From: Pleodorina starrii
Lineage: Eukaryota > Chlorophyta > Chlorophyceae > Chlamydomonadales > Volvocaceae
NCBI GenBank assembly: GCA_030267565.1
Contig: BRXU01000007.1
Location: forward strand, 496,001 to 560,000
Reading direction: 5' to 3'
Length of the DNA stretch: 64,000 bases
Positions 47,124 to 56,685 of this stretch are shown here, piece after piece. The number at the start of each line of letters is the position of its first letter. The stretch's first letter is position 1. A program made the translations under genes and the position numbers. Under the pieces are notes generated by a model. That model made no database searches. It saw only the letters and a list, made by a program, of their open reading frames with translations, and was not told where the DNA came from.

Positions 47124-47283
47124 GCATGTGCCGTACACATGCCGTGCCGTACACATGCCGTGCCGTAGGGGGGCGCTGGGGGAAGAGTGCGCGGCGTGAG
47201 GCGAGGCGGGGCGGGGCGGGACGTGAGGTGTGTGCTGCGAAATGGGGGGCGGCGCTGCACGGATCCGGGGTGTGACGCGGGCG

Positions 47284-47321
47284 GACGGATGGATGGATGG
47301 ATGGATGGATGGATGGATGGG
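47284..47321. repeat. (GGAT)n microsatellite
   Basis: About nine GGAT units lie in tandem in the presumed 3' UTR of the WD40 gene. Confidence 0.9.
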
Positions 47322-48306
47322 CGGTTAGGTGGGTGGCTGGCTGCGGCCGGGCCAGGGCCGCTGGAGGGCCAGGGACGCTCTGAGGAGGAATGCGGGAAGG
47401 AGGAGAGGAGGTTGTGATGCCGCCGCCGCCATGAACCCAATCCGGCGGCGGCGGTGAGGGCGTTTCCCTATGGGTGCGTCCGCGGCTGCGGCTGCGGGTT
47501 CGGCTGCTGCAGCGAAGGCGGAATCTGATATCGGAGGGTGATAATGGAGTCGGAGTCGGAAGCGGCGGCTGAGGGGGCGTCGTGGGGCTCTCCGCGCTCG
47601 GGGCGCGGGAGTGGGAGGACGGAGCAGGCCATGTACGTGTCGTGAGCTCGTGACTGCTCGTTTTGGGCGCGACGCGGCGCGGCGGGAGTCACCTCGAGCC
47701 TGGCGTGTTTCGGGTGTCCAAAGGTTTTCTTCTGCAGGGTGTCGTGTCGTGTCGTGTGGGGTGGGGTGGCGTGTGGCGTGTGGCGGTGCAGGCAGGGAGT
47801 GCAGCAGGTGCGGATGAGGGGCTGAGGGCCGCATCGCGCGGTCGGGCAGCGGCCGCCTGCCGCCTCGGAATGTGGTTGTTTTTCTTTTGTTTCCGGCTGG
47901 TGCGATTGCAGGAGGGCTGGCTCGGGCGGAGCATCAGCTTGGCTTGGGCTCCTAGGGGTGTGGCCTCGATGTGAACGCCGCAATGGGGCCAAAAAGGCGG
48001 ATGCTGTGATGGTGGTGGTGGTAATGGTGGTGGTAATGGTGGAGGTGGTGGACCTGTTGTCGTGCGGTGCGCGAGCTGGTATGCATGGAGCTGCCTTTCG
48101 GGCGAGGCACGTGGAGGCGGCGCGTTGTCGTTTGGTTTGGAGGGCGCCGAGATGCGTCGAGAAGGAATGCGCGGGAAGGAATCGGCCTGGCCTGGACTGG
48201 CGGCTGTCTTGCCTAACGTGCCGTGCGGTGGCGGAAGCACTCGGTCGAGTGGCGGCCCCCGACCATGCCTGCCGTGCGGTGTTCCGCGCAGTGCGACTTG
48301 TTGCCT

Positions 48307-48311
48307 TGTAA
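48307..48311 (+). terminator. Candidate TGTAA signal for the WD40 gene
   Basis: TGTAA lies about 1.18 kb after the WD40 stop codon and 217 nt before the LYR start. Confidence 0.35.
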
Positions 48312-48527
48312 TAGTTGTGTTGGCAAGGGTAGTTACCTGGTATCTGCGCGTAAACTGAGAGCAGCAGTGGGCGCAAGGGGTGTTCATCCATGGACCGGTG
48401 AGGGGAAACAACAATCAAGCGTCGGTTTCGTACACCCGCGTCGAAACAAACGTGTCGTACTTCCGAGAGCTCTACCGCGACATCGCTTGACGCGTGCGTT
48501 GCAGCACTTTGCAAAGCGGTTTGGAGA

Positions 48528-49237
48528 ATGGATAAGATTTTTAAGGAAGTCTCCGTGAAGAAGGTTGGGACCAGCCGATGACGCACCTTATTAAGGCAGG
48601 ATAGATTTTTATTCGCGCTCTGTTTTCCTGCAGCTGTACAAGGACTGCATGTTCTTGGCCAAGTATTTCGGGAGACGAGTAGGTGCTGCGATGCGGCGGT
48701 AACTCAGCCATCAATGGTTGGGGTAGTGACGCGCCATTTGTCCATTGCAGCAAGGAAATGAAAAGATTCTGATGGGCCAAGTGCGCCAGCAGTTCAAAGC
48801 CAACATGCATGAAGTAGATGACGACAAGGTGCGCTATCGACCCGCTGGGGCATGGAAGCGTGCAACCCTTCTACCTATGTTTGGTTGACATGGCGCCTAT
48901 TTTGCTGCAGATCAAGGCGCAAAAGGAGGCGTAAGTTCTACCGCCCGTGCAAAGACCGTCCCAGGGGACACTTCAGCGCGTCGGCCCGACACGTAACTTG
49001 AACGCGTTCACATGCTTGCAGAGCCATTCGAGCATTGCACAACCTCCACCTCTTAGAAGCAGACAGATACGTTCGGGTAAGCCCGGGCCAGGCGAGGCGA
49101 GCTGGGGGTTCCCGCTTCACGCCTCGAACACTCGAGCATTGCAGACATACCCCTTGTTCGACTACCGGCGCCCACGTCGATCAACTTTTGGGTCACACCC
49201 ATTCGTTCATCACATCACGCAGGACAAGAAGACGTGA
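48528..49237 (+). CDS. LYR-motif (complex I LYR family) small protein
   Basis: LYR proteins are small mitochondrial factors that dock with acyl carrier protein and assist assembly of respiratory complexes or Fe-S enzymes. Exons are 48528-48563, 48634-48678, 48751-48828, 48911-48930, 49022-49076 and 49223-49237, giving 82 aa. The first exon donor is ambiguous: GTTGGG after AAG at 48563 or GTGAAG after 48554, both phase 0, the latter giving 79 aa. The motif is LYKDCMFLAKYFGRR (LYK in place of LYR). It is followed by QQFKANMHEVDDDKIKAQKE and RALHNLHLLEADRYVR, the usual order in the family with the conserved Phe of QQF. The last exon adds only DKKT and the stop. Mitochondrial location is inferred from the family. 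Exons as short as 20 and 15 nt make it easy for automatic annotation to miss. Confidence 0.8.
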
Positions 49238-50311
49238 GGAGGCGCGCCCGGGTTCGTGTGATCTCTTTTGTGTGGTGTCTTGTTGGCTGGGCGTTCGGAC
49301 GGCCAGGAGGGTTGGTGCTGCCGACCGGAGCGGATAGACAACTGCGGCGGCAACGTGGGGATTCCAGGAGGGGTCCCGAATGCCACCGGCCTGAAGCCGC
49401 AAGGCTGCAGCCCTTCTGCCTACCTGTGCAAATCGTGGCCGTGAACGTGCGACTGGAAGGATTGGGGTCCATGACTGTGTGTGATATCATTCTGGAATTC
49501 GCTACTGGTTTACCGTCTGCAGCATCCGCATACCGATTCATGATTCGTGGTCGTCTGGTTTAGACGAGCGGCAAAACCCCCACAGCCCCGGCAAGCTGCA
49601 GTCCCAGCACGGACTCGCGGCCTTTTGAGGCTTAGGTGTGGCGCACTGCCACCACCGCTTGTACACGGAAGCGCGGTTCGAGCAATGTGTCCCATTGTTC
49701 CTGATCATGTCATATCGTGCAAACGCCCAGAACACCAAAGCATAGCTAACAAACAAGAATTTATGGAACACGTGGCAATGGCCATCACATTCACTTGGTA
49801 GGTCACGGCCATCACAGTCAACAGAGGGTAGTCACGGCCTCCTCGCTCAACACACATGGAGGCGCCCTGCGAGAAATCTCTACTCATCAACGGCTAATGT
49901 ATCAGCCTCATCCGGCGAGGGGCGGCGGCGGCACCAGCGCCTGCCCGTGTCCTGAAACGGGCAACATACAGTAAAGCAGCGTTCTTGTCGTCCGCGCAAT
50001 GCCGACACCGCCGCCTAAACTCAAATCTGCCCCGCTGCTGCACGGCGGGCCCTCTGGGTCGACGACGCGTCCACGTCCTCACGCCCGCATCCCGCTCCAG
50101 AGCCCTTCCCCTCCTCCGCCGACCGCCGCCCCACAGCCCATTCCGCACCCCTCACTGCTCACTGCCAATCACAGCTCTGCTCCCTCAGCCCCCAGCCGCC
50201 CAGCCTGCCTCCTAGCGCATATCGTGCCACACGGCCGCCCGCAGTCCACACTCCCCACAGCCGCTCAGCCTCGCACCCCCACACAGCCGCTCAGAAGCCG
50301 CGTCATCATCA
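49238..50311. other. Convergent region between LYR and prolyl hydroxylase genes
   Basis: It holds the 3' ends of both genes. No exon was recognised, and no clear TGTAA was found on either strand. Confidence 0.45.
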
Positions 50312-53300
50312 TCACAGCTCGCCGTTGCTGCGTTCCACGTTGCGGCCGAGGCGGACCAGGTAGTCCCGGTAGCGCTCGTCGTAGGCGTCGTTCATGTCGT
50401 AGTGGCCAGCGTGGATCCTGGAGGGGGAGTGGAGGGGGAGGTAAAAAATGATACCGCAGCGGAGACGGAGACGGCGTTAGCGAACGGGGGAGGAAAGGGG
50501 GAGGAAAGGGGGATTGGGAGTTCGTTTGTTGGATTCGTCACCATTTCCTTTGTCGGACCGGCCCCAGTCTATGAGGTTACGGCCAGGAGAGAGGGGGCGG
50601 GGAGTAGTATCGTGCCGGGGAGGCGAGGGGGTTAAGTAAGGGTGCGGGGCGGCTCTCCACATTTCCCTCGTGGGTGGGCGAGGGAATCGGCTCCATCGCC
50701 CGTGGCCTGCTTCCTCCCCGTCAGCCGTCGCGGGGAGTGCATCCACCAGCACATACCCCTCCGGCGACCGGCGCGGAATTCAACCCTCCCCTCCCCACCG
50801 CACCCCTCATCTCGCCCACCCTACTATGGCACACACGCAGTCACGCACCCACGCCCGCGACCCACCACTTGGTCATGCTGAACTTCTCGCCCTTGATGAC
50901 GGGGCAGGCGCCGTGCAGCGAGCGCTCCTCCAGCGTGCCGTTGGTCCTCATGCTGTGGAACAGAATGGCTGTTGGGCGGGGGGCGGGGAGTGGGAGTGGG
51001 GGAACGCGGGGGCGAGGCGTGGGGGGGAGCGGGAGTGGGGGAACACGGGGGCGGGGCGGGGGGCAGGCGCTCAGAGCACGGCCGGAGGGGAGCGGAGGCC
51101 AAAAGTCCGAACCGGCTCCTCTGCGCGGCGGCGGCTGAGGACAGCAAGAACAGCACCCGCGCGTGCGCGCACGCTCCTGCCTCCACCTGCGCCACCACCA
51201 CCACCACCACCACCACCCTATTCACGTTCACGATCCCGGGTCTCGCTCTTTTTCTGTTGTTCCTGCACCACAGCGGCGGCTGCTCCGCCAGGCCCAAGGG
51301 ACCCCCTCACCGTCTCCCTTGTGCGGCTTGACCGCCAAGTTGTACTTGGCGCACTCGGAGAAGCCAACGTTGACGCCGGTGGGGGCGGGGATCTTGGGGA
51401 ACACCGTCTCGCCGCCCTCCTGCGGGTTTGGGTTTCGGGGCGGGACGGGACGAGCGAGCGGGGAGCCGGCCATCGGCGGGCGGCGATTGGCAGACTGGCG
51501 GAGCACTTGACGCAGGGGCAACGCGATCCCAGCATAGGGGGACTGGGACTGCCTTAACCCCCCCAACCCAACCCAACCCTTCCGCCCATGTCCCGGGGGG
51601 ATAGGGGCGTGTAGGGCCACAACCGGCAGCCCGGAGTGGCGATACTCCCCAAGTCTCCGACGCGGGCCTTTGCTACACACACAACCCCACCGCCGCCGAC
51701 TGCGCGTACAGAAAGCTGTCCAATGTCAGCCACGTCCCCTTGACCCCCTCGTCCACACGCCCTGAACCCCCTCGTCCACACGCCCTGAACCGCCATCCCG
51801 CCCGCAGCCACCCGCGCCCTCCCCCGCAGACGCACAGAGCAAAGCCGCATCGCGCCTGCCACTACCCTGCCCCCATCCTCTGCCTTGTAGGTGTCGCTGA
51901 TTTCTTTATTCAAGTAACGTAACAAATATCTTCCCAATCTAATCTACCGGTACTTGTTAGCCAATCTAAGTCTCGTCGAGCGTTTCCTCCCCCATAGTGG
52001 GCCCCATCTTTCTTCCCTCCTAATCCCCAGACCCGCTCCCCCACCTCGGTGTCAGTCAGGTACGTGAGCACGGTGCACCAGCGGTTGCCGCCGTTGCTCG
52101 TCCCGTCCCTGTGGAAAAAGTAGTCTGCAACGGGGCCGGCGGGGGGCAGGGGGGGCGGGGGAAGGGGAGTTTGCAGGCGGGTGCACGTGTCAGCTCTGCG
52201 GTTCTTGACGCAAATCAAACTCTTACAAGGAGAAGCCGGCGTGGAACCGTCCATCCCCAAAAGCCTCATGGCGAGGGAGAGACCCAACCGACCAAGCAGG
52301 GGAACAACGACAACAACAACACCAGTACGTGATGGAAGGGCCGGGCGGTGCGTGCGGCTCCCGCACTGCTTTGTCTGTATTTTTGCACTGCTTAGCGCAC
52401 TCTCGGCCCTGCCACGCCCCCCGCTTCGGAGAGAACAGCGCGGCGTGGATGCACGCAGGCGCTGCCGCGGCGGCGGCTTGAGGAGTGCGGGTGCAGCGAG
52501 ACAGCCGACCAGACAGTCAGCCAGCGCAAACTCACTCACCCCACTGTCAACAATTGACGCCGCCGCCACAAGGCGAATGTCCACCGCAGGCCAGCCAGCC
52601 AGCCAAGGGGGTTGCGGAGGGGAGGGGGTTGAATGGTGGTGGGGCCATGTGAGCGGGCGCGATAGATGAATGCGATAGGGAGGGAGGGTGCAGGACCGAG
52701 TGGGCGGCGGTTCGGAGAACACAGCAGCTTAGGGAACATACACGACGCTGCTCCGTTACTGAGGCCAGCTAGGCCCCTGGGCCGTTGCACATGCTCGGCG
52801 CCAGAGACCGGGGCCGCAATTTGGGCGGCTAGGGGGGAACGCGCGAGGGGCTGTACTGGCGCTGGCGCAGGGGGCATCGGTGAGGGGGGGCGCTGGCACA
52901 CTCACGTGGGAATCGTACTTCTGGTCCTTCCGGTAGCGCAGGACCTGGAGCGCCTCGCCGTTCCAAATGGGCGTCATGGTCCAGTCCGCCAGGCGCTGCT
53001 CGATGGCTGGATGGAATGGGAAGGGAGATTGGTGGTGATGTTGGTGGTGCCGGGCAATGAGACAGGGTTTGTACGGGGGCAGAACAGCAACCATCCCGCC
53101 AAGCATCCGCCAACTGCATGAGTTTGGACGTACAAAAGCCTGCAGCTGATGCCTGCCTTACCTTCAAGGATGGCGTCCTCGCCACGCTCGAAGAACATGC
53201 CATCGGAGGTGCGGATATTGGACACCACGCTGCCGCCTGCAAGAACGCCAAACGCCAAACTTGTGGTAAGAAGGGGGAGGAGGCCAGCGATGGGGTGGTG

Positions 53301-53624
53301 TTTTCGAGGGTAGCCAACCGCGTACCGGAGGAGGAGTCAACGACACCCGATCGCTCGAGGCGCTTCTCCGCCTTCATGCGAATGTAGTCGCACTCCTCTG
53401 CAAGAAGTTTGGAAGTTATACAGCAACAATTTTAGCACACGCAACCTTCACAGAAACCTACCTGGCGTGAGGAATCCTTTCCATAGGAAAATTCGCGCGT
53501 CCTCATCGAGCGTGATAATGCGCTTGCGTGCCTCCGGATCACCGGTGTTTGTAGGAATAGAACGTGATTGGGCAACTGCTAGCAACAGCGCCGCACAGAG
53601 CAGCAGAGCCAAACGCGCTGCCAT
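50312..53624 (-). CDS. Prolyl 4-hydroxylase (2OG-Fe(II) oxygenase), secretory
   Basis: It hydroxylates proline in substrate proteins such as cell-wall hydroxyproline-rich glycoproteins, using 2-oxoglutarate, O2, Fe(II) and ascorbate in the ER/Golgi. Exons in order of translation are 53462-53624, 53326-53397, 53162-53236, 52906-53006, 52540-52543, 52045-52124, 51311-51419, 50866-50968 and 50312-50417, giving 270 aa. Residues 1 to about 19 form a hydrophobic signal peptide (MAARLALLLCAALLLAVAQS). Fe ligands are H137 and D139 in the motif SHWDYFF, and H220 in RSLHGACPV. K230 in KGEKFSMTKW binds 2-oxoglutarate. NGGNRWCTVLTYLTD and EGGETVFP are family hallmarks. Without the 4-nt exon TGGG, exons 52906-53006 and 52045-52124 join out of frame. 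With it the frame and the H-W-D motif are restored. Confidence 0.9.
50441..50486 (-). repeat. Dispersed intronic repeat R1, prolyl hydroxylase copy
   Basis: On the minus strand it reads GTTCGCTAACGCCGTCTCCG, then TCTCCGCTGCGGTATC and a T-run. It is one of the fullest copies. It is in sense orientation in intron 50418-50865, ending about 24 nt before the acceptor. Confidence 0.85.
52540..52543 (-). other. 4-nt microexon TGGG of the prolyl 4-hydroxylase gene
   Basis: On the minus strand the sequence reads GTTGACAG, TGGG, GTGAGTGAG: an AG acceptor, four bases and a consensus donor. The preceding exon ends in phase 0 after the His codon CAC. The next exon needs one extra base before its AC to make the Asp codon. 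TGGG supplies TGG (Trp) plus that G. Confidence 0.8.
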
Positions 53625-54536
53625 TTTCCCGGTTGTGCTCTATCAGTGACCACGTGATGAGAAAAAGCTAGATCGACGACTGGATTGTAGTTGGATGGGG
53701 CTCAAGCTGCAAGGATTGAAACCGCAACAGCTGTAACGACAGCCGGATTGAAAAGTGCTACACAGTTAGGTGTATCTGCAACCGGTATCTCCCATACAAT
53801 GGTCGGGATGAATGCAGACCAGTATTGCCCGCGGGGACAAAAAGTGCTGCCAGTACCGTAAGTGACAAATGCCGTACACCGAGACTCCGTACCAACATGG
53901 CTGAGCGCCAAGGCCCGATGCGTTCGTTACTCGTGCCCGCCGGAAAAAACCATTCCCTCCCAATCCAACACCACTACCCGCCGCAACAAGGGGACGAGGA
54001 ACAGCCTGCGACACCATGCTAGCTACGTAGTTACGAAGCAGTCAACACCACCAAAGTCCGACCGTATTCTTGGCTGTCGCGGCGACACTGCTGCTGGGGA
54101 CTTGACAGCACGTGCGCAGCCTGCATCGCTGGAGCGGCCTCCTGGCAGTGGAGAAGCACGGCTCTCCTACGGAAGGAAAACAGCTCGTCTGCGCAGCAAA
54201 GAAAGCCCCCATGAATCTTGCATTACATTTGGGAGCAAGGCGAGCCACCCCAGCCGCCGCCGCAGCCTGGACGCCCGTCCCGCGCCCTGGAGGACGGCCT
54301 TGGCCGGGGTACACGACGACTCTGCTGCCCTTATCCAGCTACGCTGCCTCCAAGAACGGTTTCGCGCGCCCCTCCCTCCCGTGATGATGCACCATCGAGT
54401 CACCCGCCTGACTTGGAAGCCCTTGCGTGCCGCCGCCATATGACCCGCGTGCATACACGATGGCAGGGGGACACACACGGCAAGGGCTGGCAAGGGGGGG
54501 AGGGAACGATATCCTCCCGCAACGACCTTTAGGCGA

Positions 54537-54567
54537 TGGGCTCCGGCCTATGCGTGGATAACCCCCA
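54537..54567 (+). repeat. Dispersed repeat R2, intergenic copy
   Basis: GGCTCCGGCCTATGCGTGGA followed by TAACCCCC. No recognised gene covers it. Confidence 0.75.
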
Positions 54568-54744
54568 AGGACCTAACACAATCAGCGAGGCCAGCCAAGC
54601 CCGCGGTTGCCTCCGCAACAAAGCACCAAATAGCAAAGTCTGCTGGCTAGTCGAGCATTCTGTCTCGCACCTCGCTGCGCAGCTCAGCGCCTACTCATTC
54701 CCCGACTGCCCGCCGCCACGCGGGTCCGACGGCCGACCGACCCC

Positions 54745-54850
54745 CGGGTCAGTCACTCATCCAACCGACCCGCGAGTCAGTCACTCATCCAACCGACCCG
54801 CGGGTCAGTCACTCATCCAACCGACCCGCGGGTCTGTCACTCATCACCCT
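54745..54850. repeat. 28-bp tandem repeat
   Basis: Three full units and one partial unit built on GTCAGTCACTCATCCAACCG plus GACCCGCG, with few mismatches. Confidence 0.9.
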
Positions 54851-54957
54851 GGCGGCTGGCGGCGACGCATTGGCGCCGCGAGCGCCGCGACTCCGGTGGC
54901 CCCCCCACCTGGCGCTGATACTGCCACTGCCAGCGAGCCTGAGCCTGTTCCTACCCC

Positions 54958-54988
54958 CTCTCCGCTGCGGTATCTTCTTTTTTCCCCC
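54958..54988 (+). repeat. Dispersed repeat R1, intergenic copy
   Basis: The sequence CTCTCCGCTGCGGTATCTTC followed by a T-run and C-run matches the intronic copies closely. It is antisense to the downstream end of the nucleotidyltransferase gene. Confidence 0.75.
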
Positions 54989-55375
54989 TCTCCGCATCTT
55001 CCCAGTTCCCACTTCCAAAGTCCGGGGCCCAGTCCCGGACCGGGCCCCGCAGCCTGGCTCGTCCAGCCATCCTTGCTACCGTATTGTAATACCAACACTG
55101 CGAATGCTCGTTACTCTGTACACCCCAAATCTTCGTTCCTTCCTCCGCCCCCCGTCAGCTTTTCAGCTTGCCTCTTCGAGAGTGCTTTCCTCTAACCCCC
55201 CAAACGACGACATATGCGAAATATGCCCTTCTTTCTGCTGCTGCTGCTGCTGCTGCTCACACGCCCCAACACCGGTAAAGCCTCCGCCTCCGCCTCCGTC
55301 TCCACCTCCCACCTGCCACCTTCATCTTCTTAGATCAAAGAGTAAATACGTATATTGCGCTATTGCGCTATTGCA

Positions 55376-56630
55376 CTAACTCCCGGGCCGTGACCCCGCC
55401 AGTCCCACCGCAGCCCCACCCACACCGGCGCCCTGCCCCGCCGCCCCTGCCGGCCGCTGCCCGCCCCCGCCTGTCGCCACCGCCGGCGCCACCGGCCGCT
55501 GCTGGTGCTGGTGCTGGTGCTGGTGCCTGCCTGTTCCTGCTGCCGCCGTTGCCGCTGTTGCCGCAATCCGTTGCTGCTGCTGGTGGTTGTTGGTTATCAT
55601 CCCAACCGAATTGTTGCCTGCCAGCGTCGCCCGGTGCGCTGCCAGTTGGTCCCGGAGATGTCGCCGCCAGTCAGCGGGCATAAAGGCCTCCATCGCCACC
55701 TCTACCTTGTCTGAAAGGGGGGTGGGTGGGGGTGGGAGCGCCAGGAGGAGACACGGGATGGTTTGCTGGTTCGAACAGAGTGGAGAAAGAGGGGTCGAAA
55801 GGGGAGGAGAAGGAGGCAGGGTTCAGGGTCAACCCCTGTGTGTGTGTGTGTGTGTGTGTGTGCCCGGGAGGAAGGGGGGTAAAATGAAGATACCTGAGGA
55901 AGGGGAGCTGCTGGAAGCCGCAGGTGAGAGCCAATCAGGGCGGAGGAGGAGCAGATGAGGGCCGAGGAGGAGCCAATCAGGGCGGAGGAGCAGGGCGGCG
56001 GGCCGGCGAGGGATTTTGATGATGATGCGGATTGAGGACCAATCGATGCGGGTGGCAGGCAGGACCCAAACATCAGTACAGAACAGGACACCAAACCGCC
56101 AGCACCAGAACGAGGAAAGGAAGGAAGCAAGGGAGGAAGGAAGGGATGGAGAAGACCTACCGGTAACACAACCATACACACACACACGCACACGCACGCG
56201 CCCCCCCCCCAACAGACACACGCCACCCACTTCCCCCCCTACCCGATCCCTCCGCCGCCAGCCACCTCGCCCAGTCCTCCTGCCGCTGGCTGGCTCCATA
56301 GTCTGTGAGCAGCAGGTCACTGAGGCCGCAGAGGAGGTCGGGGAAGTGGCGGCCGGGCTGGGACTGGCGGGCCTCAGCCAAGAGGGAGGTGATCTGGGGG
56401 ACACGTGGGGGGGGTGGGGGGAGGGGTTGGGGCCAGAGAGGGGGGAGAAGGGCAGAGAGGGGGAAAGACGGGTTGGAGGGGGCAGGGAGGGATCTGACAG
56501 GGCGGTGGTGGTGGTGGTGGTGGTGGTGGTGGGGAGACAGGGAGGGAGGTTCCCTCGCGGGAGGGGGGGGAGGGGACCAGTCGTAGCCCCCAGCGCGGGC
56601 CCAGAGGCTGCACGCCTGCGCACCGCTCAC

Positions 56631-56685
<55 letters not shown>

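Larger units (their letters stand above)
47124..48527. other. WD40 3' UTR and spacer to the LYR gene
   Basis: No coding exon was recognised. A GGAT tetranucleotide array lies at 47284-47321. A TGTAA at 48307-48311 may end the WD40 transcript. The last 200 nt should contain the LYR promoter and 5' UTR. Confidence 0.45.
53625..55375. other. Intergenic region between prolyl hydroxylase and nucleotidyltransferase
   Basis: No gene was established. The region contains a 28-bp tandem repeat (54745-54850), one R2 copy (54537) and one R1 copy (54958), both in plus orientation. They are the only R-type copies of good quality found outside a recognised intron. A minus-strand TGTAA at 54223-54227 could end the nucleotidyltransferase transcript. 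Confidence 0.45.

Noticed and set aside
47468..48586. 372-residue minus-strand frame
   Set aside because: It overlaps the LYR first exon and the WD40 3' flank and shows no family motif or sensible codon pattern.
53862..54443. 193-residue plus-strand frame between prolyl hydroxylase and nucleotidyltransferase
   Set aside because: No recognisable domain, promoter or splice partner; composition looks like non-coding GC-rich DNA.
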